The notes beneath the pieces are model-generated. The model did not search any database. It had not been told where the DNA came from and saw only the letters and a list, made by a program, of their open reading frames with translations. Below, in pieces: positions 1 through 7,158 of a DNA stretch of 10,455 nucleotides. The DNA comes from Gammaproteobacteria bacterium (GTDB lineage: Bacteria; Pseudomonadota; Gammaproteobacteria; Eutrophobiales; Eutrophobiaceae). Position 1 is the first letter of the stretch. Each line of letters begins with the position of its first letter. The stretch spans positions 1-10,455 of the forward strand of contig SMWN01000112.1 of the NCBI GenBank assembly GCA_004356415.1, in the 5' to 3' direction. A program made the position numbers and the translations under genes.

Positions 1-37
1 AACAATTACAATTATTACAATTTCAAACACTTGAAAA
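1..37 (-). other. AT-rich 3' flank of the methyltransferase gene with a small hairpin
   Basis: Just past the stop codon, TTTCAA (21-26) and TTGAAA (31-36) form a 6-base-pair stem with a four-base loop. The stem has no GC clamp, and on the minus strand it is followed by TTGTAATAATTG rather than a clean U run. It is at best a weak terminator. The 10-mer CAAACACTTG occurs at 24-33 and again at 52-61 inside the last codons, a short direct repeat of unknown meaning. Confidence 0.25.
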
Positions 38-781
38 TTATTTATGTGTCACAAACACTTGCAGGCCAGGTTTTAATGAAAAGCGTTTCTTTATAATCTT
101 AAGGCCATGTTTATTTAGAAGCATTGAGAGTGTTTTTTTATTAAAATAATAGAGATGTTTTGAGGGGCTTATTGCTCCCCATTCAATTAATGGTTCAGGC
201 ACGCGCCAATGGCCAATATCTGGTGTCCATATCTCGATCACACCATTTTTACTTAGTACTCGTTTGAGCTCTTTAACAATTTTATTCAGGTCCTGAACGT
301 GTTCGATGACATCGTACAGGGTAATAATATCAAAAAAATTATTATCAAAACGGTGTTCTTCAAATGTTCCCTGAAATATATTGTTTAGTCCCAGTGCTTC
401 GCGAGCATATTTAACGCCCAGAGGATCAATTTCAATCCCATAGGTTTCATAATTAGCTGATTTTGCAACTGACAAAATAAATCCCGCAGAACACCCAACA
501 TCCAACCAGCGTCCTTCTGGTATAAATTTTTTCATTTTGCGGATTCTTCTTTTTGCTCTGCGTATCTTTTTGTCTTTTTTGTTGATATATCCCTGGCTAT
601 AATCCTCTGTATAGCCTTTAAAAATACTTGCGTATCTGGGTCTTGGGTTAATCATGGTCAGTGAGCATTGCTGACACTCAACAAAGGGTTCTTCATCTTT
701 GATAAATAAATTGGTAAAAGCTGTGCCATCACATATGGGGCAGGCAATCTTATCCCAGCTTTCAATTACTTTTTCTGGCAT
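38..781 (-). CDS. Class I SAM-dependent methyltransferase with N-terminal zinc ribbon
   Basis: This 247-residue protein is probably a soluble cytoplasmic methyltransferase; the substrate is unknown. The N-terminus carries a four-cysteine zinc-ribbon-like knuckle (CPIC at 14-17, CQQC at 36-39). A basic stretch at about 69-85 follows, then the Rossmann-fold core: the SAM-binding glycine motif LDVGCSAGF (93-101), an acidic residue ending strand 2 (GIEID, 115-119) and the DVIEHV motif (157-162). The late SPSKHLYYF segment (205-213) is typical of Methyltransf_23-type enzymes. In my knowledge of the family, zinc-ribbon versions often occur in polysaccharide or antibiotic sugar loci, but nothing here fixes the acceptor. 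The gene lies 120 bases downstream of the DJ-1 gene on the same strand, so it may have its own promoter. No strong Shine-Dalgarno precedes the ATG. The family call is firm; the role is not. Confidence 0.85.
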   Translation of the reverse strand: MPEKVIESWDKIACPICDGTAFTNLFIKDEEPFVECQQCSLTMINPRPRYASIFKGYTEDYSQGYINKKDKKIRRAKRRIRKMKKFIPEGRWLDVGCSAGFILSVAKSANYETYGIEIDPLGVKYAREALGLNNIFQGTFEEHRFDNNFFDIITLYDVIEHVQDLNKIVKELKRVLSKNGVIEIWTPDIGHWRVPEPLIEWGAISPSKHLYYFNKKTLSMLLNKHGLKIIKKRFSLKPGLQVFVTHK

Positions 782-873
782 GACAGCTAATCGTTAATGA
801 CAATTATTGAGGGTTAATATGATTGTTTTTATCAGGCATGTATGTCAGATATGGTAAGTCAAGTAGAGTATGA

Positions 874-879
874 ATTATA
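874..879 (-). promoter_or_regulatory. Perfect -10 hexamer upstream of the methyltransferase gene
   Basis: On the minus strand the 120-base gap between the DJ-1 and methyltransferase genes contains TATAAT at 874-879, a perfect sigma-70 type -10 box. No good -35 hexamer lies 16-18 bases upstream (the sequence there is close to GTACCA). It would give a leader of roughly 85 bases. It could serve as a separate promoter for the methyltransferase gene, but a lone -10 match is weak evidence. Confidence 0.22.
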
Positions 880-901
880 TCGCGCGGTTGGAACTATGGT
901 A

Positions 902-1468
902 CTAAGCCCTCACCAGTGCTGTCTCTACTTCATTCCTTTTTTCCTTGCCAGAGAGAACCTCAATTAACTCAAGTGCGAAATCCATTGCTGTACCTGGTCC
1001 CCTGGATGTAATAACTTTCCCGTCCCTGACAACAGCTTCATCTGATAATGTGGTGTCGGATAAACCAAGACCATCAAGAAAACCCGGATAGCTGGTTGCT
1101 GTTTTCCCAGTAAGCACACCTACGTTAGCCAAAACCTTGGGTGCAGCACAGATAGCAGCAATATATTTGTCATTGTTCGACATTTTTTTTAAGACTGATT
1201 TAATACGTTCATCATTATTGAGGTGATCTGCGCCAGGTAAACCACCCGGTAGAACGATCATATCGTAGTCACTCTTCAATGCTGACTCCAAATCAGTATC
1301 CGGGATAAGAGTTACACCGCGGCTGGCGGTAACACTTCCAGCATCGAGTCCTGCTGACGTGACTTCTATTCCTGCACGTCTTAGCAAGTCGATGATGGTG
1401 ATGGCTTCCAGTTCTTCACATCCCTGTGCCAAAGGGACCAGGACTTTAGGGGCTAATACTTTAGGCAT
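902..1468 (-). CDS. DJ-1/PfpI (YajL/ThiJ-like) family protein
   Basis: This 188-residue protein is the length of DJ-1/YajL, a cytosolic flavodoxin-like family linked to oxidative stress and to protection against reactive carbonyls. The nucleophile-elbow cysteine is C107 in AAICAAPKVL (104-113). E21 in the GCEELEA segment (16-22) matches the conserved glutamate that hydrogen-bonds this cysteine in DJ-1. Other family segments are VLPGGLPGADHL (72-83) and SRGPGTAMDFAL (155-166). The ATG is 11 bases after the ctpA stop, so the two are probably co-transcribed, with GAGA about 7 bases upstream as a modest ribosome site. The N-terminus repeats PKVLAPKVLV, reflecting a small imperfect DNA duplication. 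Family membership is clear. Whether the enzyme is a glyoxalase, deglycase or chaperone cannot be read from sequence. Confidence 0.92.
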   Translation of the reverse strand: MPKVLAPKVLVPLAQGCEELEAITIIDLLRRAGIEVTSAGLDAGSVTASRGVTLIPDTDLESALKSDYDMIVLPGGLPGADHLNNDERIKSVLKKMSNNDKYIAAICAAPKVLANVGVLTGKTATSYPGFLDGLGLSDTTLSDEAVVRDGKVITSRGPGTAMDFALELIEVLSGKEKRNEVETALVRA

Positions 1469-1479
1469 AACTATCTCGT

Positions 1480-2796
1480 CTATTTTTTGATAATGGCCAG
1501 ACCTTTTAATACGTTCAATGCCTCATAAAGTTCATAATCTCTAGAAGACAGCGGTACCGTTTCTTCTTCAGATATATCTTTCTTCAGTTCTTCGTTGTCC
1601 CCATCGGTTACCGGAGCTTCCTCTTGTCCATTATCCAGATGACCTATGAGGTCTGCCTCTTTCACGCTTGTGCCGAAAGCCTCTTCAATCTTGGAGATTT
1701 TCACCTTGTCTATGACGATATCCGGTGTAATGCCAGATGCCTGAATTGATCGTCCATTGGGTGTGTAATATCTGGCAGTAGTTAATTTCAACGCTGCATT
1801 ATTATTCATTAGCAGGATAGTTTGTACGGACCCTTTGCCAAAGGTTTTTTCACCCATGATAATGCCACGGCCATGATCCTGTAGTGCGCCGGCAACAATT
1901 TCTGAAGCGGATGCTGAACCAGCATTGACGAGCACAATCAGTGGCACATCCGGTAATTTCGCATTGGGTTTGGCATTGAATTTCAATTTTGAGTCTTTTT
2001 TACGGCCTTCTGTGTAAACAATCATTCCCTTATTAAGGAACATATCTGAAACACCAACCGCGGCAGTTAAAATTCCGCCTGGATTATTTCTGAGATCAAG
2101 AACAATGCCCTTAAGCTTTCCACTATTGTCTTCCTTAAGTTGATAAATTGCCTGGCGCAGACTTTCAACAGTGTGTGACTGAAAGCTTGAAATACGGAGA
2201 TAACCAAAACCGGGCTCCAGCGTTTCGAACCTGACACTCTTGGTTTTAATAATATCCCTGACAACAGTGATGACCAGGGGTTTTTCCTCACTCTCACGAA
2301 TGATTGTCAGTGTAATTGGGTCACCTGGTTTGCCACGCATGATGTCGACGGCATCATTTAGTGACATCCCCTTTACCGATCTATCATCCAGTTTAATGAT
2401 CAAATCACCGGCCTTGATTCCAGCTTTTTGCGCGGGGGTGTCATCGATTGGGGAAATGACTTTTACAAAACCATTTTCCATCCCCACTTCGATGCCGAGG
2501 CCACCAAATTCACCCGAGGTTCCCTCTTGCAGGTCTTTGTAGGAATCTTCATCTAGATAGGCGGAGTGTGGATCCAGGCCCTCGAGCATGCCACGGATCG
2601 CATTTTCAAGTAATTCCTTGTCATCGACCTTTTCAACATAATCGCTTTTTATTTTTGCGAAGATTTCCGTAAAGGTGCGAAGCTCATTTAGTGGGAGTGC
2701 CTCGGCTTCCGGTGATTCAGCTTCGCCAATGGCGATTCTAGCCCCAGCTAACAAAAATAACAGGCAAATGAAAATATTGCGAAGGGCATGATTCAT
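1480..2796 (-). CDS. ctpA: Carboxyl-terminal processing peptidase, S41 family
   Basis: This is a 438-residue exported serine protease that cleaves periplasmic substrates from their C-termini. The N-terminus has a signal peptide, with a hydrophobic core at about 8-23 and likely cleavage near IAIGEA. A PDZ domain (about 90-178, with GGLGIEV near its start) selects substrates. The S41 core carries the Ser/Lys dyad: S296 in GSASASEIVAG (293-303) and K321 in GEKTFGKGSVQ (315-325), at the 25-residue spacing I expect from E. coli Prc. RNNPGG (236-241) is also typical. The tail is acidic (about 391-417). The start is supported by GGAG (2803-2806) six bases upstream. Related CtpA and Prc proteases control peptidoglycan hydrolases in other bacteria, so lying beside envC suggests a cell-wall role. 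The symbol is by family; orthology to a particular CtpA is inferred. Confidence 0.95.
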   Translation of the reverse strand: MNHALRNIFICLLFLLAGARIAIGEAESPEAEALPLNELRTFTEIFAKIKSDYVEKVDDKELLENAIRGMLEGLDPHSAYLDEDSYKDLQEGTSGEFGGLGIEVGMENGFVKVISPIDDTPAQKAGIKAGDLIIKLDDRSVKGMSLNDAVDIMRGKPGDPITLTIIRESEEKPLVITVVRDIIKTKSVRFETLEPGFGYLRISSFQSHTVESLRQAIYQLKEDNSGKLKGIVLDLRNNPGGILTAAVGVSDMFLNKGMIVYTEGRKKDSKLKFNAKPNAKLPDVPLIVLVNAGSASASEIVAGALQDHGRGIIMGEKTFGKGSVQTILLMNNNAALKLTTARYYTPNGRSIQASGITPDIVIDKVKISKIEEAFGTSVKEADLIGHLDNGQEEAPVTDGDNEELKKDISEEETVPLSSRDYELYEALNVLKGLAIIKK

Positions 2797-3024
2797 TTCG
2801 TTCTCCGATACCTCATTGGAAGGTATTTGTAGGACTGTCAGTTTTTCCGTTTATTATTGATTCGGCAACCTAATAAGTTGTTGGGTAAATAAATGCGCCT
2901 ATTGGCTCGTTAGGCACGATTGGTTTGATATCGTTCAACCATTTACGCACAGCATACGGGGACAGCCCCCGAGTGACAAGTATGCGTATAAGTAATGATG
3001 TGACGGTGATAGATATTTATTGCG
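2797..3024. other. Structured 228-base spacer between envC and ctpA
   Basis: No gene is visible here. The spacer is rich in inverted repeats: ATACCT/AGGTAT (2808-2826), GCCTA/TAGGC (2897-2901 with 2911-2915, extendable with one mismatch), TGGTT/AACCA (2921-2925 with 2937-2941), and a nested pair in which GCATAC (2952-2957) matches GTATGC (2980-2985) around CGGGG/CCCCG (2957-2961 with 2967-2971). None is followed by a proper U run on the minus strand, so I do not call an intrinsic terminator. It may hold a ctpA promoter, an mRNA processing site or a small structured RNA. Confidence 0.45.
2803..2826 (-). promoter_or_regulatory. ctpA ribosome binding site abutting a hairpin
   Basis: On the minus-strand transcript, ATACCT and AGGTAT form a perfect 6-base-pair stem (DNA 2821-2826 with 2808-2813; loop of seven). 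One base later comes the Shine-Dalgarno GGAG (2803-2806), then six bases, then the ctpA ATG. A stem touching the ribosome site could modulate translation, but this arrangement can also arise by chance. Confidence 0.4.
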
Positions 3025-4257
3025 CTAATTTCTACACCATTTGGCTGGATTGACCGGAGCACCATTATTTCTTATTTCAAAATAAACACCAGAACGAAGT
3101 TGTCCTCCACTGTCACCTGCAAGGGCGATGATTTCACCTGGCAATATCCAGTCCCCAGTTTTTTTCAGTAAACTTTGATTGTAGCCGTAGAGGCTCATAT
3201 AACCGTCACCGTGATCAATGATAATAAGCAGACCCAGATTTCGAAACCAGTCTGAAAAGACAACTTGTCCTCCACTGACAGCATGCACCTCTACACCAGT
3301 TTCGGCATCAATCACAACACCTTGCCATTTCAGTTTTCCACCTTGTTTGCGGCTGCCAAATCGGGTGAATAATCTTCCTTCAACCGGCCAGTCAAGCTTT
3401 CCTTTCAGACTGTTAAATGGTGGAATGTCTTCAAAGATCGCAACACTTCCCTGGTTCTCTCTGGCTTGGCCCTCACTGAGTTTTTCCACCAGACTTTTTG
3501 TCTCCTGTTCCTGCTGTTGTAATCCTTGTAATTCAAGCCCCTGTTTTTCAAGTTCATCCAATAGATTTGAGAGAATGCGTTCTCTTTCTTTTCTTGATTC
3601 ACCAATTTCCCTGTTTTTTGCAAGCTGATTTTGTTTGAGTTTTCGTAAGGCATCATTTTCCCGATTAATGTTATTTTCCAGTTGCGTAATGGCCTCGATT
3701 TCACTTTTGACTGAATTAATCTGCCGTACCCTTGCCTGATTATGGTAATCATAATAGGTAAGTACCCGACCAACCCTGGTCGGATCTTCCTGATTCAGCA
3801 ATAATTTTATATAGTCGTTTTTGCCTACCATGTAAGCGGATCGTATTTGTTGAGCGAGTGCATTTTTTTGTTTAGCCAAGGCTTTCTCGTGGAATATTTT
3901 TTTTTTGTTAAGCACTTCAAGGCGCTTACCCCTTTGTCTCAACTGTTTTTCTATTTCTCTGATATTCAGGGCAATATTGCCAGCAGAAGTTTCATTCTTT
4001 TTTAATTCGGCCTGTAAAGTATTTGTCTTAAGACGTGCTTTTGCAATGTTTGTTTTGACATCTTCAATCCGATTTCGGACAGAGTCCAATTGTGCGGACT
4101 TTTCTTCGAGATCTTCGGCATAAAGCTTTTGACTGGCCAGAAAAATAAGAAGAAAAACAAGTATAAGACCAGAGCATCTATGCAGGTAGCTATGGTGGAT
4201 GAATAGCGAGAACATGAATCGTGTTGTGGTCCTGAATCGCATAATAGTATTCATCAT
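3025..4257 (-). CDS. envC: Murein hydrolase activator EnvC
   Basis: This 410-residue periplasmic protein activates the septal amidases (AmiA/AmiB in E. coli) that split daughter cells, and is recruited by FtsEX. The signal sequence is long, with a hydrophobic core at about 30-41 and likely cleavage after LYA (45-47). Two coiled-coil stretches (about 48-138 and 176-265) flank a short break, and a LytM/M23-like domain occupies about 285-408. The catalytic metal site is degenerate as in EnvC: Q312 in KWQGVVID stands where active enzymes have the first His, and SLYGYNQ (355-361) replaces the HxH motif. SLYGYNQ and the later VYFEIR are hallmark EnvC stretches. The start overlaps the gpmI stop in an ATGA, which implies translational coupling, and no strong ribosome site is seen. 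An A10 run (sense strand) encodes the lysines at 118-120. Confidence 0.95.
   Translation of the reverse strand: MMNTIMRFRTTTRFMFSLFIHHSYLHRCSGLILVFLLIFLASQKLYAEDLEEKSAQLDSVRNRIEDVKTNIAKARLKTNTLQAELKKNETSAGNIALNIREIEKQLRQRGKRLEVLNKKKIFHEKALAKQKNALAQQIRSAYMVGKNDYIKLLLNQEDPTRVGRVLTYYDYHNQARVRQINSVKSEIEAITQLENNINRENDALRKLKQNQLAKNREIGESRKERERILSNLLDELEKQGLELQGLQQQEQETKSLVEKLSEGQARENQGSVAIFEDIPPFNSLKGKLDWPVEGRLFTRFGSRKQGGKLKWQGVVIDAETGVEVHAVSGGQVVFSDWFRNLGLLIIIDHGDGYMSLYGYNQSLLKKTGDWILPGEIIALAGDSGGQLRSGVYFEIRNNGAPVNPAKWCRN
3897..3906 (-). repeat. Ten-base A tract (sense strand) inside envC
   Basis: The plus strand has ten consecutive T residues, so the envC message has A10 encoding three lysines and the start of an isoleucine codon. 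Such tracts can cause polymerase slippage or sequencing indels. Here the frame is intact on both sides and the full-length EnvC is read through. Confidence 0.8.
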
Positions 4258-5816
4258 CGCAATTTCAGTAATGTTTTTCCTGTCATTTCCGGGGGAGCTT
4301 CAAGCCCCATTAAAGACAACATGGTAGGTGCGATATCTGAAAGCGATCCCGATACGCCTGATATAAATTCAGCATCCCGACCGATATAGACAAGAGGTAC
4401 CGGATTGTTGGTGTGTGCGGTGTGTTGGTCAGATTTTATTTTCTCGGTTGCATAGGCTCTCATTTGTTCAGCATTGCCATGATCAGAAGTGATTAATATC
4501 TCACCATTGACTTTCTTTGCTGCCTCAATGACTTTTCCAAGGCAGGTGTCTATTGTTTCAATCGCTTTGATCGTTGCCTGAAAATCACCGCTATGGCCCA
4601 CCATATCGGCATTGGCATAATTGCAAATAATAGCATCATACTTGTCACTATGAACGGCCTTAATGAGCTTATCTGTTATTTCGAAGGCACTCATTTCTGG
4701 CTGCATATTGTAGGTACGAACATGAGGTGAGGGAACCAGGATACGATCTTCACCATCAAAGGCCTGTTCCTCGCCACCATTAAAGAAAAAAGTCACATGT
4801 GCATATTTTTCTGTTTCTGCAATTCGTAACTGTTTCAGGCCGCGTTCAGAGATGTATTGGCCAAATACATTGTCCAGATGTTCGGGGTTAAAGGCGACAG
4901 GGAATTCATAACTTGCTTTGTACTCGGTCAAACTGATAAAGGCACCCAGCTTGGGGACCCTTTCTCTTGGGAAGCTCTGGAAATCTTCTTTAGTGAAAGC
5001 GCGAGCCAGTTGTCTGGCTCTATCTGCACGATAATGTGCAAAAACAATAACATCTCCATCTTCTACTTGTACTGGAGGTTCACCGCTTCTAGTGATAGAG
5101 GTAGCACTGACAAATTCGTCCGTATCACCTCTGGCATAAGCCATATCTACAGCGATAAATGGATCATCTGATCGATAATCGGCCTTTCCCTGGCTAATCA
5201 GATCGTAGGCTTGCTGGGTTCTTTCCCAACGTTTATTCCTGTCCATGGCATAGAACCTACCGATGATGCTGGCAAATTTTCCCCGACCCAATTCCTTCAT
5301 TTTTAACAGGGCAAGATGGATATTTTCTTCTGCACTTTTGGGGGGTGTGTCGCGGCCATCCAGAAAGGCGTGTAGATAAATCTTTTCAACACCAAATTGT
5401 GTTGCCAATTCCAATAATTTGAAGATGTGATCCTGGTGACTGTGTACTCCGCCAGGTGAGAGTAATCCCAGGATATGCACCGCTTTGTCATTTTGCGTTG
5501 CGCGATGAAAGGCGTTATTGAGTGTTTCATTTCTGAAAAAGGAACCATTCTCGATGGCACGTGTAATTCTCGAAAACTCCTGATCGACAACACGGCCAGA
5601 GCCGATATTCATATGCCCTACTTCTGAATTGCCCATCTGTTGTGCGGGTAGCCCCACATTTGTTCCTGATGCCTGAATTAATGTCCGAGGGTATTCAATC
5701 CACAATTTTTCCCAAACAGGTTTCTTTGCACTGTAGATGGCGTTATAGACGGTACTATCTGAGTATCCCCAACCGTCCAGAATGACTAGAATGAGAAGTT
5801 TTGTTGGCTGCTGCAT
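4254..5816 (-). CDS. gpmI: 2,3-bisphosphoglycerate-independent phosphoglycerate mutase
   Basis: This cytoplasmic, manganese-dependent glycolytic enzyme interconverts 3- and 2-phosphoglycerate. It is 520 residues, normal for the family (about 510-515). Seen in sequence: the metal-site start LDGWG (13-17), the phosphoserine nucleophile S64 in GNSEVGH (62-68), the substrate-binding GGVHSH (122-127), DGRDTPP (153-159) and RADRAR (263-268), and the C-terminal metal ligands in NADMVGH (402-408), SDHGNAEQM (444-452) and HTAHTN (465-470). Conservation is continuous with E. coli GpmI. It is the first gene of the minus-strand group and overlaps envC by four bases. The ATG at 5816 gives a normal N-terminus but has no obvious Shine-Dalgarno close by; an AAGGA lies too far upstream to serve. 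Confidence 0.97.
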   Translation of the reverse strand: MQQPTKLLILVILDGWGYSDSTVYNAIYSAKKPVWEKLWIEYPRTLIQASGTNVGLPAQQMGNSEVGHMNIGSGRVVDQEFSRITRAIENGSFFRNETLNNAFHRATQNDKAVHILGLLSPGGVHSHQDHIFKLLELATQFGVEKIYLHAFLDGRDTPPKSAEENIHLALLKMKELGRGKFASIIGRFYAMDRNKRWERTQQAYDLISQGKADYRSDDPFIAVDMAYARGDTDEFVSATSITRSGEPPVQVEDGDVIVFAHYRADRARQLARAFTKEDFQSFPRERVPKLGAFISLTEYKASYEFPVAFNPEHLDNVFGQYISERGLKQLRIAETEKYAHVTFFFNGGEEQAFDGEDRILVPSPHVRTYNMQPEMSAFEITDKLIKAVHSDKYDAIICNYANADMVGHSGDFQATIKAIETIDTCLGKVIEAAKKVNGEILITSDHGNAEQMRAYATEKIKSDQHTAHTNNPVPLVYIGRDAEFISGVSGSLSDIAPTMLSLMGLEAPPEMTGKTLLKLR

Positions 5817-6125
5817 TTACAGATTATTTCGTTTTGTATTCCTTAAACGTCGTAAATAGTGGGTAAGTCTGTACAAAGTCTGATTTGACGGCAGAGTTTC
5901 AATAGAGAAAAGAGCAAATGACAGATCACAATCCGTTTGCCGAATTTCGGGTAAATTGCGCCTTATGGCCATTCATTCCCGCGAATTTTAACATACAAAA
6001 GTTAGATACATAACATGGCCTGCTTTTTGGATTCTTCACCCAACAGGTATTTTTTATCCACTGGATATAACGTATCATGCACGCCTCGTTGTCAGCATCT
6101 GTCAGGAACTAACGCTAAAAATATT
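5817..6125. other. Divergent intergenic region between gpmI and the yibN-like gene
   Basis: These 309 bases should hold the promoters for both transcription directions. No gene is supported: the yibN-like frame is open back to an ATG at 6015, but the added residues look non-coding. Visible signals are the short palindrome CCGAATTTCGG (5940-5950), the perfect 13-base palindrome TATCCACTGGATA (6055-6067) overlapping a -10-like TATAAC (6066-6071), and TGTCAG twice, one helical turn apart (6090-6095 and 6100-6105). None has a good -35 partner at 16-18 bases, so exact promoters cannot be assigned. Confidence 0.5.
6055..6071 (+). promoter_or_regulatory. Palindrome overlapping a -10-like box upstream of the yibN-like gene
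   Basis: TATCCA and TGGATA flank a single C to make a perfect palindrome (6055-6067). It overlaps TATAAC (6066-6071), which matches five of six bases of a -10 hexamer and sits about 55 bases before the start codon. This is the layout of an operator over a promoter. The -35 region is poor, so this is a guess. Confidence 0.22.
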
Positions 6126-6551
6126 ATGGAAAAACTTCCGGAGTTTATTGCCAATCATTTATTTCTGGTTTCATTGCTTGTCGCGATCACGTCACTTTTA
6201 CTTTGGAATATTTTTTCTGGGGCCATCGGTGTGACCCAAATCGCGCCCACTGAAGTGACGCGCCTGATAAACCATGAAAATGCCAAAGTTCTGGATCTAC
6301 GTAGTCCTGATGAATTTGAAAAAGGACACATCATCAATTCTGTCAATCTTGTTGCGTCGGCGCTGGAAGGAAGTGAAAAGGAACTGGGAAAATACAAAGA
6401 TAAAACGGTTGTCCTCTGTTGTGGTCAGGGGCAGGAGTCCATTCGTATCGCACGAATTTTAAAAATGAAAGGCTTTGAAAAACTTTATTGCCTGAAGGGG
6501 GGTATTACCGCATGGCAGAGTGCCAATCTGCCCTTGACGAAAAATACTTGA
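6126..6551 (+). CDS. yibN: YibN-like membrane-anchored rhodanese-domain protein
   Basis: Taken from the ATG at 6126, this is a 141-residue protein with one N-terminal transmembrane segment (about 11-30) and a cytoplasmic rhodanese domain (about 38-137). The frame is open to 6015, but those extra residues precede the anchor, have no YibN resemblance and lack a ribosome site, so I prefer 6126. Rhodanese marks are DLRSPDEFEKGHI (57-69), the active-site loop CCGQGQES (98-105) with C99 at the catalytic position, and the C-terminal LKGGITAW (123-130). The loop lacks the usual Arg of CxxGxR, so sulfurtransferase activity is uncertain. It lies 33 bases before secB, as yibN lies upstream of grxC-secB in E. 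coli. The Shine-Dalgarno is weak: the nearest AGGA is about 18 bases away. Confidence 0.88.
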   Translation: MEKLPEFIANHLFLVSLLVAITSLLLWNIFSGAIGVTQIAPTEVTRLINHENAKVLDLRSPDEFEKGHIINSVNLVASALEGSEKELGKYKDKTVVLCCGQGQESIRIARILKMKGFEKLYCLKGGITAWQSANLPLTKNT

Positions 6552-6584
6552 TGTGTACAAAGAATATTCACTGGGGTTATTGTT

Positions 6585-7088
6585 ATGGCTGAAGAAAAAC
6601 TAGGTACTGAAGCAGGTTCTGAGGAGACGAAGACTGGTCAGTTTGCCCCTCAAAAAATCTACATAAAAGATCTGTCCTTTGAGACACCGCACTCCCCGGA
6701 CATATTTAAAGAAGAGTGGAATCCTGCAGTCAATATGAATATTGCCAGCGAAGCCAAACCCATAGATGAGAAACTGTATGAAGTTGTCTTAACAATCACA
6801 GTGACCGTCACCATGGAAGAAAAGACAGCTTACCTGGTTGAGGCACATCAGGCAGGTATTTTTCATATCGACGGTTTCCCTGAAGAAATTATAGATCGAA
6901 TGGTTGCAACCATTTGTCCCAATATTCTTTTCCCATTTGCACGTGAGCTGGTCGCGGATTTGGTTACCCGAGGCGGATTCCCACAACTATTACTTGCACC
7001 AGTCAATTTTGAAGCCTTGTATCAACAGGAACAGCGTAATCAACAACAAAATGTTGCTGCACCGACCGAAGCAGAAACGAAACATTGA
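6585..7088 (+). CDS. secB: Protein-export chaperone SecB
   Basis: SecB is a cytosolic homotetrameric chaperone that keeps preproteins unfolded and delivers them to SecA for export across the inner membrane. This one has 167 residues, slightly longer than the roughly 155 of E. coli because of a polar N-terminal tail (about 1-20) and a glutamine-rich C-terminal tail (about 147-167). The conserved core is plain: KIYIKDLSFE (24-33), the beta strands around YEVVLTITVTV (65-75), CPNILFPFARE (110-120) and GGFPQLLLAPVNFEALY (129-145). It sits between the rhodanese gene and gpsA, as in many gammaproteobacteria but without grxC. A GGGG about 8-9 bases before the ATG may act as the ribosome site. Confidence 0.97.
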   Translation: MAEEKLGTEAGSEETKTGQFAPQKIYIKDLSFETPHSPDIFKEEWNPAVNMNIASEAKPIDEKLYEVVLTITVTVTMEEKTAYLVEAHQAGIFHIDGFPEEIIDRMVATICPNILFPFARELVADLVTRGGFPQLLLAPVNFEALYQQEQRNQQQNVAAPTEAETKH

Positions 7089-7107
7089 GTCGGAAAAGGC
7101 CAAAAAA

Positions 7108-7158
7108 ATGGTTCTGGGGGACATGGTTCTGAGTGCGATGATGAGAGCAGAGATGTAA
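7108..7158 (+). CDS. Possible 16-residue coupling ORF just upstream of gpsA
   Basis: A tiny frame begins at an ATG 20 bases after the secB stop, with AAAGG (7095-7099) eight bases ahead of it, a better ribosome site than gpsA itself has. It encodes MVLGDMVLSAMMRAEM and its TAA shares a base with the gpsA ATG (TAATG), the layout used for termination-reinitiation. There is no homology to lean on and the frame is short enough to be chance. If real, its likely function is translational coupling, not a protein product. Confidence 0.25.
   Translation: MVLGDMVLSAMMRAEM

Noticed and set aside
2897..2939. Integron attC site, from GTTAGGC (2909-2915) and GTTCAAC (2933-2939)
   Set aside because: The two core-like motifs are in the wrong order for an attC on either strand, and no integrase or cassette structure is nearby.
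3307..3309. EnvC as an active M23 endopeptidase
   Set aside because: The first metal-ligand His is replaced (Q312) and the HxH motif is absent (LYGY), as expected for EnvC activators, not for active LytM peptidases.
3218..3628. Plus-strand open frame antisense to envC (also similar ones at 2240-2542, 3905-4123 and 4857-5171)
   Set aside because: These are complements of conserved coding sequence with no family resemblance or ribosome-site support.
6015..6125. Longer start for the yibN-like gene at the ATG at 6015
   Set aside because: No ribosome site is present, the added residues do not look like a YibN N-terminus, and the stretch overlaps likely promoter elements. The start at 6126 places the membrane anchor at the N-terminus as in the family.
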